Source: an uncultured Coriobacteriaceae bacterium
Lineage (GTDB): Bacteria; Actinomycetota; Coriobacteriia; Coriobacteriales; Atopobiaceae
DNA length: 64,000 nt
NCBI GenBank assembly: GCA_902778135.1
Contig: CACYWP010000007.1
Location: 62,001-126,000, forward strand
Direction: 5' to 3'
The notes under the pieces are model-generated. The model saw only the letters and a program-made list of their open reading frames with translations, did no database searches and was not told the origin of the DNA. How positions within the stretch are numbered: the first letter of the stretch is position 1; each line of letters starts with the position of its first letter. A program made the translations under genes and the position numbers. Shown here piece by piece: positions 25,408 through 33,397 of the stretch.

Positions 25408-25464
25408 TAGCTTGTATCTTGCAGCATATCCTAGCCGGGCGAAAGGCCTCGCGCAGGCGCTCGC

Positions 25465-25689
25465 TCAGCGGACGAGGGCGAGGACCAGCAACATCAAGGC
25501 CCCAAGCACGAGTCCCACCACGACGACGATCCTGCCCACGCGCTTGACTTCATCTCGGTTCGAGATGGAGTGTCGCGCGCGGTAGGGCATGAGCTCCAGG
25601 CTGCCCGTCTTTGCCATCAGCGCCCCGTACAGCACGAGTGACACGGCAAAGATGAGCAGGAACAGGCTCGCGTTTGCAAGGTCGTTCAT
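25465..25689 (-). CDS. Small two-TM membrane protein
   Basis: 74 residues with two predicted transmembrane stretches (about 5-27 and 52-73) and a basic loop (RARHSISNRDEVKRVGR). No family recognised with confidence; the layout resembles DUF3784-like small membrane proteins. GAGGACGG is seen about 7 bases before the ATG. It stands alone between the thiolase operon and the esterase. Confidence 0.55.
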   Translation of the reverse strand: MNDLANASLFLLIFAVSLVLYGALMAKTGSLELMPYRARHSISNRDEVKRVGRIVVVVGLVLGALMLLVLALVR

Positions 25690-26080
25690 TGTGGTTCCGT
25701 CCTCTTCGGGTTTCCCATTCAGACAAGGATACGACGGCTGCCCTGCGCCTGCCGCGTGATGACTTGGATAGGCAGCGGGACGCCGGTTCCGAAATGAGTT
25801 GGCATGGCCTTACAAACCTAGGCTGGCCAGGTCGATCTACGCCGACGAGGACAGCGACGAGATGCGCGCCTTCCTCGACGGCTTCTCGCGGGGACACGCA
25901 CGACGGCCGACGCGAGGGGGCGACCTCGCCTGTCCACCGCCCTACCCAGAGGCATACGCCGGTCATGGCCGTGTGCGCTATTGGCCCTTTCGCACGACCC
26001 ATTTGACGGCATGGGCATTCTGGCGAGTTCGTGCCACGTTACGATGGAGTCACGTGCACTTGTGAGGGAAAGGACTCGTC
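25690..26080. other. 391-bp intergenic region
   Basis: No gene supported. Short frames on both strands lack a ribosome site and protein-like composition. The right end carries AAAGGA, the esterase ribosome site. Confidence 0.4.
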
Positions 26081-26884
26081 ATGGCAAAGGTCGTCTGCAA
26101 CTTCCTGTCGTACTCGCTCAATCGTGCGGTGGACATCACCGTGGTGCTGCCGTCCGTGACCTGTCCGGAGGCGATGGGCCTCCCCGGTCAGGCGGAGGCC
26201 ACCCACCAGCTGCCTGCCAAGTTCCCCGTGGTCTACCTGCTGCACGGATTTGCCAACAACCACGCACAGTGGACGGGCTACACCAACGTGGAGCTCTACG
26301 CCGAGGAGCGCCGCATCGCCATCGTGAACATCTCTGCCGAGAACAAGGCCTATGCAAAGGTGGGCGCGGACGACTTCAAGCGCTTTGTCTCGGAGGAGCT
26401 CCCCGAGTTCGTGACCAACTATTTCCCCATCTCGACCGTGCCCGAGGACACCTACATCGCAGGTCTTTCTATGGGCGGCTACGGCGCCCTCATGCACGGG
26501 TTGACGCATCCCGAGCGCTATCACGCCATCGGTGCGTTCTCGGCGGGCCTGAACATCAACCCTGCGGTCTTTGCGGCCGACCCGCTTGGCCAAGAGCAGG
26601 AGAAGGTCGACCCGCAGTATGACCTGCATGTGCTTGCCCAGGCCATCGCTGATGGGGACAATGCGTTTCCCGTCATCTACAGCGCCTGTGGCATGGACGA
26701 CTTCCTCTTTGCCGCCAACCAGGCCTTCGCAGCCGAGCTCGCGGAGCTTGGCGCGGATGTCACCTGGAAGGAGGTCCCAGGCTACGGCCACGAGTGGCGT
26801 TTCTGGGACCAGCAGGTGGAGCAGTTCCTTGACTGGCTGCCGCGCGATGACGCCTACGCCAGAATGGGGAAGCGCTCCTGCTGA
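26081..26884 (+). CDS. Esterase of the EstA/esterase D family
   Basis: 267-residue alpha/beta-hydrolase (PF00756 type), probably cytosolic. The oxyanion segment is VVYLLHGFANNHAQWTGY (about 49-66), the nucleophile is in GLSMGGYGALMHG (about 128-140), the acid is in SACGMDDFLF, and the His is in GYGHEWRFWD. Relatives such as lactococcal tributyrin esterase or esterase D cleave short-chain esters or S-formylglutathione. AAAGGA precedes the ATG. It is 110 bp before the L,D-transpeptidase-like gene; no functional link is evident. Confidence 0.9.
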   Translation: MAKVVCNFLSYSLNRAVDITVVLPSVTCPEAMGLPGQAEATHQLPAKFPVVYLLHGFANNHAQWTGYTNVELYAEERRIAIVNISAENKAYAKVGADDFKRFVSEELPEFVTNYFPISTVPEDTYIAGLSMGGYGALMHGLTHPERYHAIGAFSAGLNINPAVFAADPLGQEQEKVDPQYDLHVLAQAIADGDNAFPVIYSACGMDDFLFAANQAFAAELAELGADVTWKEVPGYGHEWRFWDQQVEQFLDWLPRDDAYARMGKRSC

Positions 26885-26994
26885 CGTGGCCGGGGTTTGG
26901 CCAGCTGGTCGGACGAGGGGGCCGTGTTGGCCCCTCCACCCAAGTCGTTCCCATCCGTCGTGGCACTCGTCATGGGGAGGTCGTCCTGCAATCC

Positions 26995-27786
26995 ATGGAC
27001 AGAAGAAGCTTCCTTTCCGGCGCAGGGTCTGCGGCGCTTGCCTCGCTTCTGGCAGGGTGTTCCCAGCCTGACCAGGGGGCTCCCGTACGGGCGGGTGCGG
27101 TCGATGCCGTCGAGGCGGAAGGGCTGCACGCATCCATCCAGCATGAGTCTCCCTCACCGAAATGGGTCACCAATCTTCCCGAGGCCAAGGATGAGACAAC
27201 GACGCAGCTCTTCGTCGTGGCCTGCATGGGCGCAAAGCTCACCACGGCTACCGTCTCGATGCACGAGCGCGACGAGGGTGGCAACTGGGTTCGGGTGCTC
27301 TCCACGCCAAGCTACGTGGGGAAGCTCGGCGTCTGTGCAGACGCCGAGCACAGGGAGGGGCGTTCCCAGACTCCCCTGGGAACGTATCGCTTCAACTGCG
27401 CCTTTGGCATCGCGGACGATCCGGGCTGCGCGCTGCCCTATGTGAGGGTGACGGACGACACGTACTGGTCTGGTGACGAGCGCGAGGGCATGCACTACAA
27501 CGAGATGGTGAGCCTTTCGGACTACCCCGACCTGGCCATGGAGAACAGCGAGCACATCGTCGACTACGAGTACCAGTATCAGTACTGCCTCAACATCAGC
27601 TTCAACGAGGAAGGCACCCCGGGGCGGGGATCGGCCATCTTCCTGCACTGCCTGGGACCGGAAAAGCCCTATACCGGCGGATGCGTGGCCATTCCCGAGT
27701 ACCTGATGGTGCAGGTCATGCAGCGCGTGCGCGAGGATTGCGTCGTGGTCATTGGGCTCTTCGATGAGATGGGTGGCAGCTTCTAG
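26995..27786 (+). CDS. L,D-transpeptidase-like (YkuD) lipoprotein
   Basis: 263 residues. The N-terminus has a Tat-like RRSFLSGAGSAALASLLAGC, in which the final Cys is a lipobox, so the protein is probably an exported lipoprotein. The catalytic domain ends with FLHCLGPEKPYTGGCVAIP, the H...GC pattern of YkuD L,D-transpeptidases. A YkuD-type QTPLGTYRF segment lies upstream. Such enzymes cross-link or modify peptidoglycan or hydrolyse peptide bonds in it. The ribosome site is weak (GGGAGG lies about 14 bases upstream). Confidence 0.82.
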   Translation: MDRRSFLSGAGSAALASLLAGCSQPDQGAPVRAGAVDAVEAEGLHASIQHESPSPKWVTNLPEAKDETTTQLFVVACMGAKLTTATVSMHERDEGGNWVRVLSTPSYVGKLGVCADAEHREGRSQTPLGTYRFNCAFGIADDPGCALPYVRVTDDTYWSGDEREGMHYNEMVSLSDYPDLAMENSEHIVDYEYQYQYCLNISFNEEGTPGRGSAIFLHCLGPEKPYTGGCVAIPEYLMVQVMQRVREDCVVVIGLFDEMGGSF

Positions 27787-28110
27787 CCAGTGCGCGACTT
27801 TCCCTCGGAGCGGGCCTGCATGGCAGACGATCTCAGCCTGCTCCGAGGGGGATGACGGACATGCAGTTTGCCGAGATGGGACGCAAAGACGGCATGGCGC
27901 CGGCGCTGCCCTCCGGCACGGCACGCACCTGGCAGGTGGACTCTGCGCGGGCGACTGACGCGCTGGCCGAATGCCCCACCACTCCTGTCTGCGGATGGAG
28001 GCACTGCTCCTGCCGATATCGACAGGAGACGCTCGAGGCTTTGGGTAACCTTGTGGGAAGGGGACTCGACGAGGCGATGCTCGGAAGGGCACGGGAGGGG
28101 ACGAACGACC
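27787..28110. other. 324-bp intergenic region with a possible terminator
   Basis: CCCTCGGAGC (27802-27811) pairs with GCTCCGAGGG (27840-27849) and could end the L,D-transpeptidase gene. An open frame from 27852 has a plausible ribosome site (GAGGGGG) but runs out of frame into the next gene with unlikely composition. I do not call it. Confidence 0.35.
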
Positions 28111-30033
28111 ATGAAGCTGTTCGAACGCATCAACATCGGCAGCCTGCAGCTCAAGAACCGTGTGGTGCTGGCGCCCATGGGGACGACGACCGACCACACC
28201 TACGGCTTCAACGAGCGCGACGTCGCCTACTATGGCGAGCGCGCCAAAGGTGGTGTGGGCCTTGTGCTGACCGGCGCGGTGGTCTGCTCGGAGGAGTTCG
28301 AGCCGGCACCGTGTCAGAAGCTCATCACCGTCAAGGATGTCTATCGGTTGCGGCGCGTGGTGGAGCGCGTGCACGACTATGGCGCCAAGTTCGGCATCCA
28401 GCTTTCGCCCGGCATCGGGCGCATGAACTGGATCGACCCTTCGACCGCCCCGTACTCGGCCAGCCCCTGTCCTAACTACTACACGCCTGAGCTCACCTGT
28501 CGCGAGCTGCCTACCGATGGGGTGAAGCGCCTGGTCAAGGCCATGGGGCGTTCGGCGAAGCTTGCGCAGGGAGCAGGCGTGGACATCATCGAGATCCATG
28601 CGTACGGAGGCTACCTCATCGACCAGTTCAACTCGTCGTGCTGGAACTACCGTACCGACGAGTACGGTGGCAGCCTCGAGAACCGCATGCGCTTCATGAT
28701 GGAGATCATCCAGGAGGTGCGTGATGCCTGCGGGCGGGACTATCCCATCGCCGTCAAGATGACGCTCGATTCCGTCGATGACCCCGAGCGCCCGCTCGAC
28801 GAGGGCCTGGCCATCGCCAAGACGCTGGCCGACTCGGGCCTGGTGGACCTCATCCACTTCGGTCGCGGAGCGTACTCCTGCCGCTGGCGCATGGTGAGCA
28901 GCGTGTATCAGCCCGAGGGCTTCGACCTCGAGGCGGCACGCACGATTCGCGAGGTCACTGGTGACATTCCGCTGATGGCGCACGGCAAGCTCAACCATGC
29001 GGCCGTCGCCGAGGAGGCGCTGCAGGAAGGGCTCGTCGACCTCGTGGCCATCGGCCATGGCCTCATCGCCGACCCGCACTGGGCCAACAAGGTGCGTGCC
29101 GGCAGGGAGGACGAGGTCTGCCAGTGCATCGGCTGCGGCGAGTGCCACTTCAACTCGATGAAGGGCTGGCCGCGCCCCTGTGCGGTGAACCCGACTTCCA
29201 TGCACGAGGGCGAGTACGTGCTCACGCCCGCCAAGGAGCCCAAGCGCGTGCTGGTCATCGGTGGTGGCCCCGGTGGCATGAAGGCTGCGGCCACTGCGGC
29301 AGAGCGCGGCTTAGACGTGACCCTCTGGGAGAGGACCCAGCGCCTTGGCGGGGCCATGGCCGCCGCCGGCGCGATGGACTTCAAGCGCGACGTGCGCAGC
29401 CAAGTCGAGTACCTCGAGCGTCAGATGGCCAAGTACGACGTCGCGGTCGAGATGGGCAGGGAGGCCACCATCGAGGACGTGCGCGCCTTCGACCCGGACT
29501 TCGTGGTGGTGGCGACGGGAGCCGACCCCATCGTGATTCCCGTGCCCGGCTCCAAGGGGGACAACGTCAAGCTGGCCATTCCGGTGCTGCTGGGCGACCA
29601 GGCGACCGGCAAGCGCGTGGCGGTCATCGGTGGCGGCGACGTGGGTTGCGAGCTGGCCGTGGAGCTGTGCCGTCAGGGCAGGGAGGTCACCATCATCGAG
29701 ATGCTCGACAGGCTCATGAGCCGCGGCGGATCCTTTGTGGCCAACGAGCAGAACCTGCGCTACCTGGTCGAGCACTCCGGCGCCAAGGTCATGTGTGGTG
29801 CACGCATGATGGAGATCCGTGTGGACGGCGTGATCGTGCAGAAGGACGGCGAGGAGCGGAAGGTGCCCTGCGACACCGTGGTCTTCGCGGCGGGCTATCG
29901 TGCCAATCACAGTCTGTACGAGGCCATCATCGACGCGGGCTATGACTGCGTGCAGGTGGGCGACAACGTGCGCCCCGGCAAGATCATCGATGCCATAAGC
30001 CAGGGATACAACTACATCCGCGTGTTGGAGTAA
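28111..30033 (+). CDS. Old Yellow Enzyme-type Fe-S flavoenzyme (BaiCD/FadH/enoate reductase family)
   Basis: 640-residue NAD(P)H-dependent reductase of unsaturated carboxylates, enoyl thioesters or similar. An N-terminal FMN TIM barrel (1-about 335) holds NRVVLAPMGT and EIHAYGGYLIDQF. The 4Fe-4S ligand run is CIGCGECHFN with a further Cys in RPCAVNP. The C-terminal FAD/NAD(P)H domains begin RVLVIGGGPGGMKAA and KRVAVIGGGDVGCELA. This is the complete 2,4-dienoyl-CoA reductase/BaiCD layout. It is probably cotranscribed with the metallo-beta-lactamase lipoprotein 31 bp downstream. The substrate (bile acid, enoate, aromatic acrylate) cannot be told. Confidence 0.92.
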   Translation: MKLFERINIGSLQLKNRVVLAPMGTTTDHTYGFNERDVAYYGERAKGGVGLVLTGAVVCSEEFEPAPCQKLITVKDVYRLRRVVERVHDYGAKFGIQLSPGIGRMNWIDPSTAPYSASPCPNYYTPELTCRELPTDGVKRLVKAMGRSAKLAQGAGVDIIEIHAYGGYLIDQFNSSCWNYRTDEYGGSLENRMRFMMEIIQEVRDACGRDYPIAVKMTLDSVDDPERPLDEGLAIAKTLADSGLVDLIHFGRGAYSCRWRMVSSVYQPEGFDLEAARTIREVTGDIPLMAHGKLNHAAVAEEALQEGLVDLVAIGHGLIADPHWANKVRAGREDEVCQCIGCGECHFNSMKGWPRPCAVNPTSMHEGEYVLTPAKEPKRVLVIGGGPGGMKAAATAAERGLDVTLWERTQRLGGAMAAAGAMDFKRDVRSQVEYLERQMAKYDVAVEMGREATIEDVRAFDPDFVVVATGADPIVIPVPGSKGDNVKLAIPVLLGDQATGKRVAVIGGGDVGCELAVELCRQGREVTIIEMLDRLMSRGGSFVANEQNLRYLVEHSGAKVMCGARMMEIRVDGVIVQKDGEERKVPCDTVVFAAGYRANHSLYEAIIDAGYDCVQVGDNVRPGKIIDAISQGYNYIRVLE

Positions 30034-30064
30034 GGGGGCGGCGGTGCCGTTGGGGGGACTGCAG

Positions 30065-30952
30065 ATGAAGAGGTGGGTGTTCTCCATGCTTGCAATCGTG
30101 CACGCGTTGTCGTTGGCGCTGTTTGGTTGCAGCGAACCGCCCGCGGCCGCCTCGGCGCCGAGAAATGCTCCCACGACGGTGCAGGGTACGCGTGTCACCT
30201 GTATCGACGTGGGCAAGGGCGACTGCATCCTCGTGCAGGCGGGCGCGTCTGCGGCCCTGATCGACACGGGCTTTCAGGATACGGCCGACGACGTGCTCGC
30301 AGTCATGCAGGAGCGCGGCGCGAGCCATCTGGATGCGCTGATCATCACCCACTACGATCGGGACCACGTGGGAGGGCTCTCCGCGATTGTTGGTGACGCT
30401 GATATCGACATGGTCTACCTCCCCGGATACGTCGGGGCTGACAAGAACTACAAGACGGTTTCGAAGGCGCTTGAAGGCTCGGGCCTTGCGACGCAACCCG
30501 TCACGGAGGAGGTGCGAATCGCGCTGGGGGAGGGGCAGCTGGCCATCCATCCTTCGGACGTGGACTACGTTCCAAATGCCAATGGCGACGAGGGCAACGA
30601 CAATGACGTCTCGCTCGTGGTGACGCTGACGCATGGTGGCGACTCGTACCTGTTCGCGGGAGACCTGGAGAGGGAAGGCATCGAGGCATATCTGCGTGCG
30701 GGGCACGGGCACTTCGATGTGCTCAAGATGCCGCATCACGGTGAGGGGGACGGCAACACCGACGAGTTGCTCGATGACGTGCGGCCGACGATAGCCCTCA
30801 TCACCGACAGCGCTGACGACCCGGCTGACAAGAAGGTCCTCAAGCTGCTCAGGAAGCGGGATGTGGACACTTACCGCACGAGCGAGTGCGGCACCATCGT
30901 CGTCGAGGGCGATGGCGCCGGCACCTACGAGGTGACGGTGGGCAACACCTGA
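30065..30952 (+). CDS. Metallo-beta-lactamase-fold lipoprotein (ComEC C-domain-like)
   Basis: 295 residues. The signal peptide ends in the lipobox LALFGC, so it is an exported lipoprotein. The hydrolase domain contains THYDRDHVGGLSA (metal-binding HxxxDH), a later FAGDLEREG and PHHGEGDGN, the pattern of the extracellular ComEC-type metallo-beta-lactamase domain and its free-standing relatives. No transmembrane competence domain is present. The chosen ATG gives a normal signal peptide; a GTG at 30044 is an alternative start. Confidence 0.82.
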   Translation: MKRWVFSMLAIVHALSLALFGCSEPPAAASAPRNAPTTVQGTRVTCIDVGKGDCILVQAGASAALIDTGFQDTADDVLAVMQERGASHLDALIITHYDRDHVGGLSAIVGDADIDMVYLPGYVGADKNYKTVSKALEGSGLATQPVTEEVRIALGEGQLAIHPSDVDYVPNANGDEGNDNDVSLVVTLTHGGDSYLFAGDLEREGIEAYLRAGHGHFDVLKMPHHGEGDGNTDELLDDVRPTIALITDSADDPADKKVLKLLRKRDVDTYRTSECGTIVVEGDGAGTYEVTVGNT

Positions 30953-30953
30953 T

Positions 30954-30969
30954 ACGCAACATATGTTAT
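30954..30969. promoter_or_regulatory. 16-bp operator upstream of the TetR gene
   Basis: ACGCAACATATGTTAT contains the perfect palindrome AACATATGTT. The exact reverse complement recurs at 32984-32999 in the promoter of the membrane protein/esterase operon. It is a probable binding site of the adjacent TetR protein. Confidence 0.6.
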
Positions 30970-31000
30970 CCTTTCTGGGAGAAACCGCCTCCCAGAAAGG
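30970..31000 (+). promoter_or_regulatory. Leader hairpin covering the TetR ribosome site
   Basis: A perfect 12-bp inverted repeat, CCTTTCTGGGAG at 30970-30981 and CTCCCAGAAAGG at 30989-31000, has a seven-base loop. Its 3' arm contains the AGAAAGG Shine-Dalgarno of the TetR gene. It may lower translation or be a second operator. Confidence 0.55.
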
Positions 31001-31011
31001 ACGGCACGCAC

Positions 31012-31635
31012 ATGCCCCCCAGCGTCAAGTTCACAAGAGACGAGATAATTGATGCCGCGCTTGCCATAACGCGCAAGAAGGGCGCCGACGCGGTGACGGC
31101 ACGGGAGGTGGCAAAGGAGCTGGGCGTCTCCACACGGCCCATCTTCACCCACTACGAGTCGATGGAGGAGCTCAGGCGAGACGTGCGCGAGCGCGCCAAG
31201 GGTTGCTACCGGGCCTACATCGAGCACGGTCTTGACGAGCCCATCCCCTTCCTGGGTGTCGGGCAGAGCTACATTCGCTTTGCGCGGGAGGAGCCGCAGC
31301 TGTATCGGCTGATCTTCCTGACCAAGCCCAGCGCGGGCGGTGGCGGTGCCATGGAGGCGCTCGGCCTCTCGCAAGACCTTGCACGCGCGTCCATCATGCG
31401 CATCTATCACATGAGTGCGTTCGAGGCGGACTGCTACTTCCGCGACCTGTGGCTGGTGGTGTTCAGCTTTGCCACCATGATCGTGGCGGACGAGTGCACG
31501 CTCACGGACGAGCAGATGAGTGCGGTCCTCACCGAGGTCAGCCTCGCCGTCTGCAAGGCATACAAGGAGATTCCCGGCCTGCCCGAAGGCGCCTACGACC
31601 GGGATGCCATCTTCTCCCAGCTGGTCGGGGAATAG
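31012..31635 (+). CDS. TetR/AcrR-family transcriptional regulator
   Basis: 207 residues. The N-terminal TetR helix-turn-helix spans about 6-52 (FTRDEIIDAALAI...TAREVAKELGVSTRPIFTHY). The C-terminal ligand domain is of the TetR WHG/AefR-like kind with FLTKPSAGGGG and a long helix region. The AGAAAGG ribosome site lies in a hairpin. The 16-bp sequence at 30954 and its inverted copy at 32984 define likely targets: itself and the operon of small membrane proteins, esterase-like protein and YdcF-like protein. The ligand is unknown. Confidence 0.88.
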   Translation: MPPSVKFTRDEIIDAALAITRKKGADAVTAREVAKELGVSTRPIFTHYESMEELRRDVRERAKGCYRAYIEHGLDEPIPFLGVGQSYIRFAREEPQLYRLIFLTKPSAGGGGAMEALGLSQDLARASIMRIYHMSAFEADCYFRDLWLVVFSFATMIVADECTLTDEQMSAVLTEVSLAVCKAYKEIPGLPEGAYDRDAIFSQLVGE

Positions 31636-31656
31636 CTGCTGTCCAAGGGGGTCTTC

Positions 31657-32208
31657 ATGGAATATCGCGAGACGACGACGCTCAAAGACGGCAGGGCCTG
31701 TCTTCTGCGCAACGGCACCGAGACGGATGGCAAGGCCCTGCACGACATCTTCGTGCTCACGCATGGACAGACGAACTTCCTGCTGACCTATGCGGACGAA
31801 TGCACCCTGACGGAGGAGGACGAGGCCCGCTACCTCAGGGAGAAGACGGAGAACCCGCGTGAGATAGAGATCCTCGCGTTCGTTGACGGGGTCGTCGTCG
31901 GCTCCGCAGGCATCGAGGCCATCGATGCGGCAAAGGAGAAGGTCCGGCACCGGGCGGAGTTTGGCATCAGTGTCGACCTTGCGTACGGGAGGCTCGGCAT
32001 CGGGAGGGCGCTCACGCGGGCATGCATCGCGTGTGCGCGAAAGGCGGGCTACAGGCAGCTTGAGCTTGACGTGGTTGCGGAGAACGTGGCCGCTATCGCC
32101 CTCTACCAGAGTGAGGGCTTCGTCGAGTGGGGCCGCAATCCGAGGGGCTTCTTGACGCGCAAGGGATGCTGGCAGGAGCTCGTGCTCATGCGGCTGGAGC
32201 TCGACTGA
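31657..32208 (+). CDS. GNAT-family N-acetyltransferase
   Basis: 183 residues. The fold runs from the N-terminal RETTTLKDGRACLLRNGTE to the acetyl-CoA loop VDLAYGRLGIGRALT (about 108-122) and ENVAAIALYQSEGFVEWG. The layout resembles RimJ/RimL or YhhY-type acetyltransferases. AAGGGGG lies about 7 bases before the ATG. It follows the TetR gene by 21 bp, so it is probably cotranscribed and under the same operator. Substrate unknown. Confidence 0.87.
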   Translation: MEYRETTTLKDGRACLLRNGTETDGKALHDIFVLTHGQTNFLLTYADECTLTEEDEARYLREKTENPREIEILAFVDGVVVGSAGIEAIDAAKEKVRHRAEFGISVDLAYGRLGIGRALTRACIACARKAGYRQLELDVVAENVAAIALYQSEGFVEWGRNPRGFLTRKGCWQELVLMRLELD

Positions 32209-32288
32209 GGCAAACTCCACGCTCCGTAGGTAGCCATGCGCCGCGCACGAGCCTACCGTAGTTGGTGACGACGACGGAAGGACGGACG

Positions 32289-32888
32289 ATGGACAGGTAT
32301 CTGACCGGTGCGACGATTCGAGACCTACGCGAGCGCCATGGGATGACCCAGGCACAGCTCGCCCAGCAGCTGAGCGTGAGCGACAAGGCGGTGTCAAAGT
32401 GGGAGACGGGGGCAGGCTATCCCGACATCACGCTGATCGAGCCGATCGCACATGCCCTGCACACCTCCGCTGCCGAGCTCTTGAGCGGGGCAGCCGTGCA
32501 TAACGACAACGTGAGCGCCAACATGCTTCGGTCGCACTTCTACGTGTGCCCCGTGTGCGGCAACACCGTGCATGCCATGGGCGAGGCCCACCTGAGCTGC
32601 CATGGGATCACCCTGCCCCCGCAAAGCGCCGAGCCGGTTGAGGCAGGCCATGAGCTCCACGCCTCCTGCACGGGCGACGAGCTCTATGTCTGGTCGGACC
32701 ATGCGATGGACAAGCGCCACTACCTCATGTTTCTGGCCGCTGTGTCCCCCGCCTGCGTGCAGATCGTGCGGCTCTATCCCGAGGGACCCGCAGCGGCACA
32801 CTTCAGGCGTTCGGGAGTCCGTGACCTCTACCTCTATTGCAACCGTGACGGACTGTTTGCGACGCGCCTGAGGAGCATCCTGAAGTGA
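32289..32888 (+). CDS. XRE-type regulator with desulfoferrodoxin-like C-terminal domain
   Basis: 199 residues. The N-terminal HTH is at about 8-60 (LRERHGMTQAQLAQQLSVSD, KAVSKWETG). A two-Cys knuckle FYVCPVCGNTVHAMG follows, and the remainder resembles desulfoferrodoxin/superoxide-reductase: HYLMFLAAVS, then LYLYCNRDGLF, which matches the YAYCNxHGLW iron-ligand end except that His is replaced by Asp. A redox- or metal-sensing regulator is plausible. GAAGGA precedes the ATG. Confidence 0.78.
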   Translation: MDRYLTGATIRDLRERHGMTQAQLAQQLSVSDKAVSKWETGAGYPDITLIEPIAHALHTSAAELLSGAAVHNDNVSANMLRSHFYVCPVCGNTVHAMGEAHLSCHGITLPPQSAEPVEAGHELHASCTGDELYVWSDHAMDKRHYLMFLAAVSPACVQIVRLYPEGPAAAHFRRSGVRDLYLYCNRDGLFATRLRSILK

Positions 32889-32961
32889 CGCGTGGGCTTG
32901 CGCTGCGCCTGTGAACAGCCCGTGACGGCGTGTGGCAGGAGCGAAATGTGCCCAAGTGGTG

Positions 32962-32990
32962 TTGACACCCTGCGGCGCAAAGCATAACAT
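32962..32990 (+). promoter_or_regulatory. Promoter of the small-membrane-protein/esterase operon
   Basis: A perfect -35 TTGACA (32962-32967) is followed by 17 bases and the -10 TAACAT (32985-32990). The -10 lies inside the 16-bp operator, so repressor binding would block the promoter. Confidence 0.65.
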
Positions 32991-32999
32991 ATGTTGCGT
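32984..32999. promoter_or_regulatory. 16-bp operator, inverted copy
   Basis: ATAACATATGTTGCGT is the exact reverse complement of the site at 30954-30969. It overlaps the -10 of the promoter at 32962-32990. Confidence 0.6.
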
Positions 33000-33032
33000 A
33001 ACAAGTGTTGTCTAGACGAAGGGAAGACTGTC

Positions 33033-33224
33033 GTGTCGGAGAGCCTGAAGTCCTCAAAGTGGTTGATGCTGGCGGCGCTGTTCATGTTTGTTGGCGCGAC
33101 GTTCCAGATAGCGGATGGGCACTGGGCCTGTGCCGCGTTGTGCTTTGGCGCGGCCGCAAGCTTCATGGCGCTTGCGGGCCGTCGTCGCAAGTTGGAGAAC
33201 GTGACGAATAGAGGGAAGCGATGA
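33033..33224 (+). CDS. Small membrane protein A (63 aa)
   Basis: GTG start at 33033 with GAAGGGAAG upstream. 63 residues with two hydrophobic stretches (about 9-25 and 28-48) and a basic tail (GRRRKLENVTNRGKR). No family recognised. It is first gene of an operon under the TetR-type operator; its stop overlaps the start of the next gene by ATGA. Confidence 0.65.
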   Translation: MSESLKSSKWLMLAALFMFVGATFQIADGHWACAALCFGAAASFMALAGRRRKLENVTNRGKR

Positions 33225-33397
33225 CACGCGGGCAGCGGATTGTCATGGTCACGTTTCTCACCCTGCTGTCGTGTGGCGCCTTCGGGGCTGCTCTGAACAG
33301 TTGGGCGGGTATCTTCATGGGCGTGTGCATGGGCGTGGCGTTTGGCCTCTTTGGCTCGGGGGAGGACGATGATGGGCAGGCAGGGGAAGGGCGCTAG
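33221..33397 (+). CDS. Small membrane protein B (58 aa)
   Basis: The ATG overlaps the preceding TGA (ATGA), with GAGGGAAG upstream. 58 residues: MTRGQRIVMVTFLTLL..., two hydrophobic segments (about 7-24 and 29-45) and an acidic tail GEDDDGQAGEGR. Its 3' end overlaps the start of the esterase-like gene by 29 bases in another frame. Coupling to both neighbours supports it as a real gene. Function unknown. Confidence 0.6.
   Translation: MTRGQRIVMVTFLTLLSCGAFGAALNSWAGIFMGVCMGVAFGLFGSGEDDDGQAGEGR

Noticed and set aside
25799-26065. 88-aa plus-strand frame upstream of the esterase
   Set aside because: No ribosome site, no motif and an Arg/Pro/Trp-rich composition typical of chance frames.
27852-28475. 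Frame starting MTDMQFAEMGRKDG with a fair ribosome site
   Set aside because: It continues out of frame into the OYE-type gene with low-complexity sequence; at most a remnant.
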